A program made the translations under genes and the position numbers. The notes under the pieces were generated by a model. It was not told the origin of the DNA and made no database searches. It was given only the letters and a program-made list of their open reading frames with translations. From positions 1 through 64,000 of the forward strand of contig CAZLDI010000004.1 in NCBI GenBank assembly GCA_964558415.1: a stretch of 64,000 nucleotides of DNA, given 5' to 3'. The stretch comes from CAZLDI01 sp964558415. GTDB taxonomy: Bacteria > Chloroflexota > Dehalococcoidia > SM23-28-2 > RBG-16-64-32. Within the stretch, counting starts at the first letter, position 1. Each line of letters opens with the position of its first letter. This document shows positions 60,500-64,000 of this stretch, piece by piece.

Positions 60500-61420
60500 A
60501 TGTCAATTCTGATCGACGAAAACACGACCTTCATCATCCAGGGCATCACCGGCCGCGAGGCGGTGAACATGACGCGCGAGTGCCTGGACTACGGCTCCAA
60601 GGTCGTCGGCGGCGTGACGCCGGGACGCGGCGGCCGCGATGTGTACGGAGTGCCGGTCTACGACACGGTAAAGGAGGTCGTCACGAAGGAGCGCGTTGAT
60701 GGCTCCGTGATCACTGTGCCGCCGGCCTTTGTCCGCGACGCCGCGTTCGAGGCGATCGAGAACGGCGTCAAGCTGCTGGTGATCGTCACGGAGCGTGTGC
60801 CGCGCATGGAGATCGCACAGCTCTTGGAATTGGCGCGGCTGCGTGGCACGCGACTCATCGGGCCCAACTGCCTTGGCATGATCACGCCGGGTAAGTCGAA
60901 GATGGGCGGGATCGGCGGCCCCGCGGCGAACACGCGCCAGGCGTATCGTCCGGGGCACATCGGGGTTATGTCGCGCAGTGGCGGCATGACGACGGAGATA
61001 TCGAACTCACTCACCGCCGCCGGCCTCGGGCAGAGCACTGCGGTTAGCATCGGCGGCGACCCGATCATTGGCTCCACGTACGCAGAGTTGATGCCGTTGT
61101 TCGAGGCGGACCCCGAGACGCACGCTATTGTCATCTACTCCGAGCCGGGCGGTCCCATGGACGCGCAACTAGCTGAGTACGTCAAGAAGACCAACTCGCG
61201 GCTGCCGATCATCGCCTTCATGGCCGGGCGGTTTATGGACAAGATGCCCGGCATGCGCTTCGGCCACGCCGGCACGATCGTCGAGGGCAAGGCGGACACC
61301 GCAGCCGAGAAGATCCGCCGGCTAAATGACGCGGGGATCTCGGTGGCCGAGGAGATCGCGCAGATACCGGAGATGGTCAAATTGAAGCTGGCATCGACTA
61401 AGGAGACTGGAACGAAGTGA
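60500..61420 (+). CDS. sucD: Succinyl-CoA synthetase alpha subunit
   Basis: 306 residues. CoA-binding GITGREAVNMTREC and VVGGVTPGRGG, GPNCLGMITPG, and the phosphohistidine in MRFGHAGTIVEGK. RSGGMTTEISNSLTAAG is the ligase-CoA loop. Works with SucC. The stop overlaps the next GTG (GTGA). Confidence 0.95.
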   Translation: MSILIDENTTFIIQGITGREAVNMTRECLDYGSKVVGGVTPGRGGRDVYGVPVYDTVKEVVTKERVDGSVITVPPAFVRDAAFEAIENGVKLLVIVTERVPRMEIAQLLELARLRGTRLIGPNCLGMITPGKSKMGGIGGPAANTRQAYRPGHIGVMSRSGGMTTEISNSLTAAGLGQSTAVSIGGDPIIGSTYAELMPLFEADPETHAIVIYSEPGGPMDAQLAEYVKKTNSRLPIIAFMAGRFMDKMPGMRFGHAGTIVEGKADTAAEKIRRLNDAGISVAEEIAQIPEMVKLKLASTKETGTK

Positions 61421-62208
61421 GCGTAACCCAGCTCCCATGGCTCCATCGCTATCGCGGCCAGCGATTCCTTAAGGAAATTAGGAAGGCTGAAGAACGATGC
61501 GCGAAGGAAACGTGGGGAACGCTGCCGAAGACCGGCGAGCGCACGCCACGCTCCCTGTCCGCCCTAGGCGACTTGCTTAGGCTGACCTACAGCGCCTCCA
61601 GTTGCTCGTGGGGGTGTGCAGGCAGTGACCATACAGCGAACTATCTGGCCGGACGCGTGGCAACGCTAACGTCCGCGTCGCTACGATGCTTGTCGGCAGG
61701 CTATTATGATGAGTCACTGGTGCTGGCGCGATCCGTGGGAGAGTTGGCGAACCTACTTTTGCTATTTGCACGCTATCCAGACGAATACGTCCGCTGGAAG
61801 ACCACCACACCCAAAGAGCGCCGCCAAGCTTTCTCTCCGGTTAATGTGCGGATGTCGTTGGAGCAAGCCCTAGACTTTGTTCCGGTTGACCACGTTCGTT
61901 ACGAAGCGCTGAGCGAAATGGGTGTCCACGTAACTCCAGACACTATACCCCAGGCCCACAATCCGGCTCGCCGCGCCGTTCTCGGGCACATCTTCCAATT
62001 GCCGGGAGGCATCATGGCGCTAACGGAGCTCTGCATCGCCACATCAGTGGCCGCCCACTCCGTATCCAAGCTCATGAACATACCAATGGGCGTGCGTGAC
62101 GATTTCGATGCCTGTGCGCGAGAACTCATCGACGCACTTCCCAACATCGACATCTTGAGCATTCCCAAACTTCTGAGATCGCTTGCTAGGGAGCCATCGC
62201 AAGAATGA
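61417..62208 (+). CDS. Unknown protein
   Basis: 263 residues, overlapping sucD by 4 bp. Mostly helical. YDESLVLARSVGELANLLLLFARYPDEYVRW (conserved R/W-like pattern seen in some DUF5677-type or other abortive-infection-like proteins), CSWGCAGS cysteines and a C-terminal DIDACARELIDALPNID. No sure family. GC is somewhat lower than sucCD, so it may be foreign to this operon. Confidence 0.6.
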   Translation: MSVTQLPWLHRYRGQRFLKEIRKAEERCAKETWGTLPKTGERTPRSLSALGDLLRLTYSASSCSWGCAGSDHTANYLAGRVATLTSASLRCLSAGYYDESLVLARSVGELANLLLLFARYPDEYVRWKTTTPKERRQAFSPVNVRMSLEQALDFVPVDHVRYEALSEMGVHVTPDTIPQAHNPARRAVLGHIFQLPGGIMALTELCIATSVAAHSVSKLMNIPMGVRDDFDACARELIDALPNIDILSIPKLLRSLAREPSQE

Positions 62209-62245
62209 AGGTCGATTCACGTTCCGAAAGAGAAGATAGGTAGCC

Positions 62246-62482
62246 GTGGCGATGTTCATCCGCGTGGACATGGAGCCATCGGTCGCGTCGGACCGTGAGC
62301 TGGCGAAGAAACTGGTGGAGGTCTGCCCCGTGAACATCTTCGCTCAGGCCGCGGACGGCTCTGCGACCATCGTCGAGGAGAACCTCGATGAATGCGTTTT
62401 ATGCGATCTTTGTGTGCAAGCTGCGCCGCCGGGCGGGGTGCGAGTCCACAAGCTGTACGATGGGACAATGCTGAAGCGGTAG
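62246..62482 (+). CDS. FixX-like ferredoxin
   Basis: 78 residues. Cys27 (ELAKKLVEVCPVNIF) plus C50-VLC53-DLC56 supply four cysteines for one [4Fe-4S] cluster, as in FixX-type ferredoxins that pass electrons near ETF dehydrogenases. GTG start with AGGTAG upstream, ATG two codons in. Last gene of the sucCD operon; FixA/B/C are not here. Confidence 0.85.
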   Translation: MAMFIRVDMEPSVASDRELAKKLVEVCPVNIFAQAADGSATIVEENLDECVLCDLCVQAAPPGGVRVHKLYDGTMLKR

Positions 62483-62504
62483 GCCCGCCTAGTCCCCTCA
62501 TCCT

Positions 62505-62711
62505 TCAACATCGCGACAACTCCATGTCGTGATGGCGGCCGCCGTGATACATCGCGCCGCGCTGGGTACCCTCGTGTCTGTACGCGACCTCTGACACGAT
62601 CCCGCGCGGCCGGTAGTCTCCGCGGTTGTCCAGATCAAGGTCGATCTCGCGCAGGTAATCGAGGTCTGAGTCGCGGACCGGCCGTAGGGTCAGGTTTTGC
62701 CCTTCAGCAAT
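62505..62711 (-). pseudogene. Fragment of a GNAT acetyltransferase
   Basis: 68 residues from a possible ATT at 62711 (GGAG five bases up). LTLRPVRDSDLDYLREIDLDL and RPRGIVSEVAYRHE resemble the first fifth of a GNAT N-acetyltransferase; the frame then ends after an unrelated tail, so only the N-terminus is left. Downstream of the HEPN-like gene on the same strand. Probably a remnant. Confidence 0.45.
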
Positions 62712-62719
62712 GCTATCTC

Positions 62720-63784
62720 CTATAGGTTCATCGCTGCTAGTACTGGCCGTCGCGCGCGCACGCCCAGCGTGCCCGGCTGGATCGTCACGCCCGCGCTCCA
62801 CTCGTCCATCAGGGCGATCAACTCAGCCTTGCCGATCAGCTTCAGAAGCCAGGTCTCGTGCACTAACATCGTCGCGCTTACGATGTGTCGCAGTGCCAGA
62901 TGCACAGCGCGCGACTGATTCGGAGAATCGGGGCCATCTGTAAACATGGTGGCGTCTTCGTAGTTACATCGGATTCTCAGTCGATAGAGATAGTCAAGCA
63001 GGGTCGCCGGTCTCGTCTTCACTTCGATGTCACGTTTCTCTGCGGCGGTCAATCGGGGGCGCGGAAATTTCGGCATTACCTGCGGCTGACGACCCCTTGC
63101 GACTCTTTGATCCTGCGATTCCGACCACTTCTTGCGGAGCTCAGCCTGCTTTCGATCTCTCTTATCCCTTGTGGCCTCGATTAGTCGTTCCTCTCTGGTC
63201 TTTCGCAACGCTTGGCCCGCTAGGTCCCAGCAATTTCCCCAGTCTGCCTGAGTCCAAGGATTTATGTCGGGCGCAAACACGTGGTCTCTTGGAGGATTGC
63301 AGGATCCAGCGGTACTCCATCCGAAGGACCAGGGTGGAAGAGGGACGGTTTGGTTGACCCAGAAGTCGCAGTATGAGCGTTGAGTCTTCGCGTGGCTGTC
63401 TGGTCGCAACTGTCCGCGCGCCACGAAGACGGCTTGGAAGACGTGGTAAGAGGCATAGTAAGCCTGAACTGAACCCCAATTGTTCGCCATGCCAACCAAT
63501 TCATCATCCACCACCTCTCCAGTAACCTCCAATAACAATTCTGTGGTCCATCCATTCTTGAGGATCGCCGCGACTGAGCCAATCGTTCTTGCATCCAAGC
63601 GTCTTGGAGTCAGTCGACCAAACGCAGGCAGATTCGATATCGCACTCGTGATTCCACCGTACACTCGATCCCTCGGCACCATTAGAGAGCGGCGCGGACT
63701 GGCCGCGTACTCGTCGATGATTATATCCAGTGCCGCCAGATAGTTGTGATGCGCGAGAAAGGCACCCCTTGGGTCACTCGCCAC
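62720..63784 (-). CDS. HEPN-like protein of unknown function
   Basis: 354 residues. The segment NNWGSVQAYYASYHVFQAVFVARGQLRPDSHAKTQRSY (residues 101-138) has the HEPN-style pattern of YYASYH, a long hydrophobic helix and a following G...H. The rest is unassigned; a basic stretch KKWSESQDQRVARGRQP is in the middle. GTG start; AAGGAG sits upstream. It directly follows the partial gene at 63794 and shares its strand. Lower-GC than sucCD. Confidence 0.55.
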   Translation of the reverse strand: MASDPRGAFLAHHNYLAALDIIIDEYAASPRRSLMVPRDRVYGGITSAISNLPAFGRLTPRRLDARTIGSVAAILKNGWTTELLLEVTGEVVDDELVGMANNWGSVQAYYASYHVFQAVFVARGQLRPDSHAKTQRSYCDFWVNQTVPLPPWSFGWSTAGSCNPPRDHVFAPDINPWTQADWGNCWDLAGQALRKTREERLIEATRDKRDRKQAELRKKWSESQDQRVARGRQPQVMPKFPRPRLTAAEKRDIEVKTRPATLLDYLYRLRIRCNYEDATMFTDGPDSPNQSRAVHLALRHIVSATMLVHETWLLKLIGKAELIALMDEWSAGVTIQPGTLGVRARRPVLAAMNL

Positions 63785-63793
63785 CAGCGTCCG

Positions 63794-64000
63794 TTATCTC
63801 CTTTTCGGCATAAGGACCGTATAGTCCAGATCCAGAACGACGTTCGGATGGTGCGATTCTCGGCCTGATTCGGGGTCCCGTGCCTTGAGCTCGACGGGTT
63901 CCTCGTTGGGGTCCACGTTCTTGATGCCAACGAGGCGCAGGCGCAGCGCCCCGACATCAGTGCGCCCGAGATCGATGCGCTCCAATACCTCAGTCCACGC
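63794..64000 (-). CDS. Unknown protein, N-terminus cut by window edge
   Basis: C-terminal 68 residues of a frame open to base 64000: ...VLERIDLGRTDVGALRLRLV...NVVLDLDYTVLMPKRR. An internal TTG (63985) could be a start, but the frame continues past it. Nine bases before the HEPN-like gene, so these two form an operon that continues beyond the window. Confidence 0.55.
   Translation of the reverse strand, partial: AWTEVLERIDLGRTDVGALRLRLVGIKNVDPNEEPVELKARDPESGRESHHPNVVLDLDYTVLMPKRR

Overview
The window reads as one chromosomal segment of a GC-rich bacterium, most likely a Chloroflexota member near the Dehalococcoidia. This is inference from gene content, not a computed placement. The supporting signs are many type III (CaiB/BaiF) CoA-transferases, luciferase-like monooxygenases, an enolase-superfamily enzyme, a lone Flp pilin, extended -10 promoters of the TGCTANCAT type, and several genes whose -10 box lies only 7-11 nt before the start codon.

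Layout. 1-1.8 kb (minus): two oligopeptide ABC transporter ATPases (the second cut by the window edge) behind tRNA-Lys and tRNA-Leu. 1.9-6.0 kb (plus): tRNA-Val, a threonine T-box leader, two small membrane proteins, thrS, infC (AUU start), rpmI and rplT. 6.1-9.6 kb (minus): pheS-pheT, convergent to that operon. 9.7-11.5 kb: a stand-alone Lrp-type ligand domain protein, moeA, and an Flp-type pilin. 11.6-17.7 kb (minus): a catabolic-looking operon of two CoA-transferases, a flavin monooxygenase, an acetoacetate-decarboxylase-fold protein, a TetR regulator and a shortened Gfo/Idh protein. 17.8-19.75 kb (minus): a lower-GC island with a SIR2-like protein and a HEPN-like partner, a candidate defence pair. 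19.8-24.5 kb: galactokinase, GH36 alpha-galactosidase, pterin dehydratase and a DUF547 protein. 24.8-26.4 kb: an unusual fusion of a disordered tail, a PD-(D/E)XK-like domain and a hypoxanthine phosphoribosyltransferase.

26.5-33.3 kb (plus): hydrolase, dehydrogenase, class III aminotransferase, MFS transporter (its start abuts a 17-bp perfect inverted repeat), SDR and enoyl-CoA hydratase. 33.3-38.9 kb: CapA-like phosphoesterase, acyl-CoA dehydrogenase, PrsW-like protease, DinB protein, an unrecognised barrel-like protein, and a histidine phosphatase. 39-41.2 kb (minus): a mandelate-racemase-family enzyme and a GrdB-family selenoprotein whose in-frame UGA sits in a UxxC motif followed by a SECIS-like hairpin. 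41.3-48.9 kb: two more CoA-transferases, a zinc-ribbon protein, two thioredoxin-fold proteins, an F420-type LLM oxidoreductase, pncC and a flavin reductase. 48.9-56.7 kb (minus): thiolase, retropepsin-like protease, AlkA-type glycosylase, a Ca-binding secreted protein, two disrupted DinB genes, MBL hydrolase, a PhaB/FabG reductase and methylmalonyl-CoA mutase large subunit. 56.7-62.5 kb (plus): a secreted protein, a CitE/malyl-CoA-lyase-type enzyme, DinB, sucC, DUF1330, sucD, an unknown protein and a FixX-like ferredoxin. 62.5-64 kb (minus): a GNAT remnant and two unknown genes, one HEPN-like.

Together the accessory genes point to aerobic breakdown of organic acids through CoA thioesters (CoA-transfer, acyl-CoA dehydrogenation, hydration, thiolysis, methylmalonyl-CoA to succinyl-CoA), with sugar use from alpha-galactosides. 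The items most worth following are the selenoprotein, the SIR2/HEPN-like pair, the nuclease-like/HPRT fusion and the tRNA-Val/T-box/thrS arrangement.
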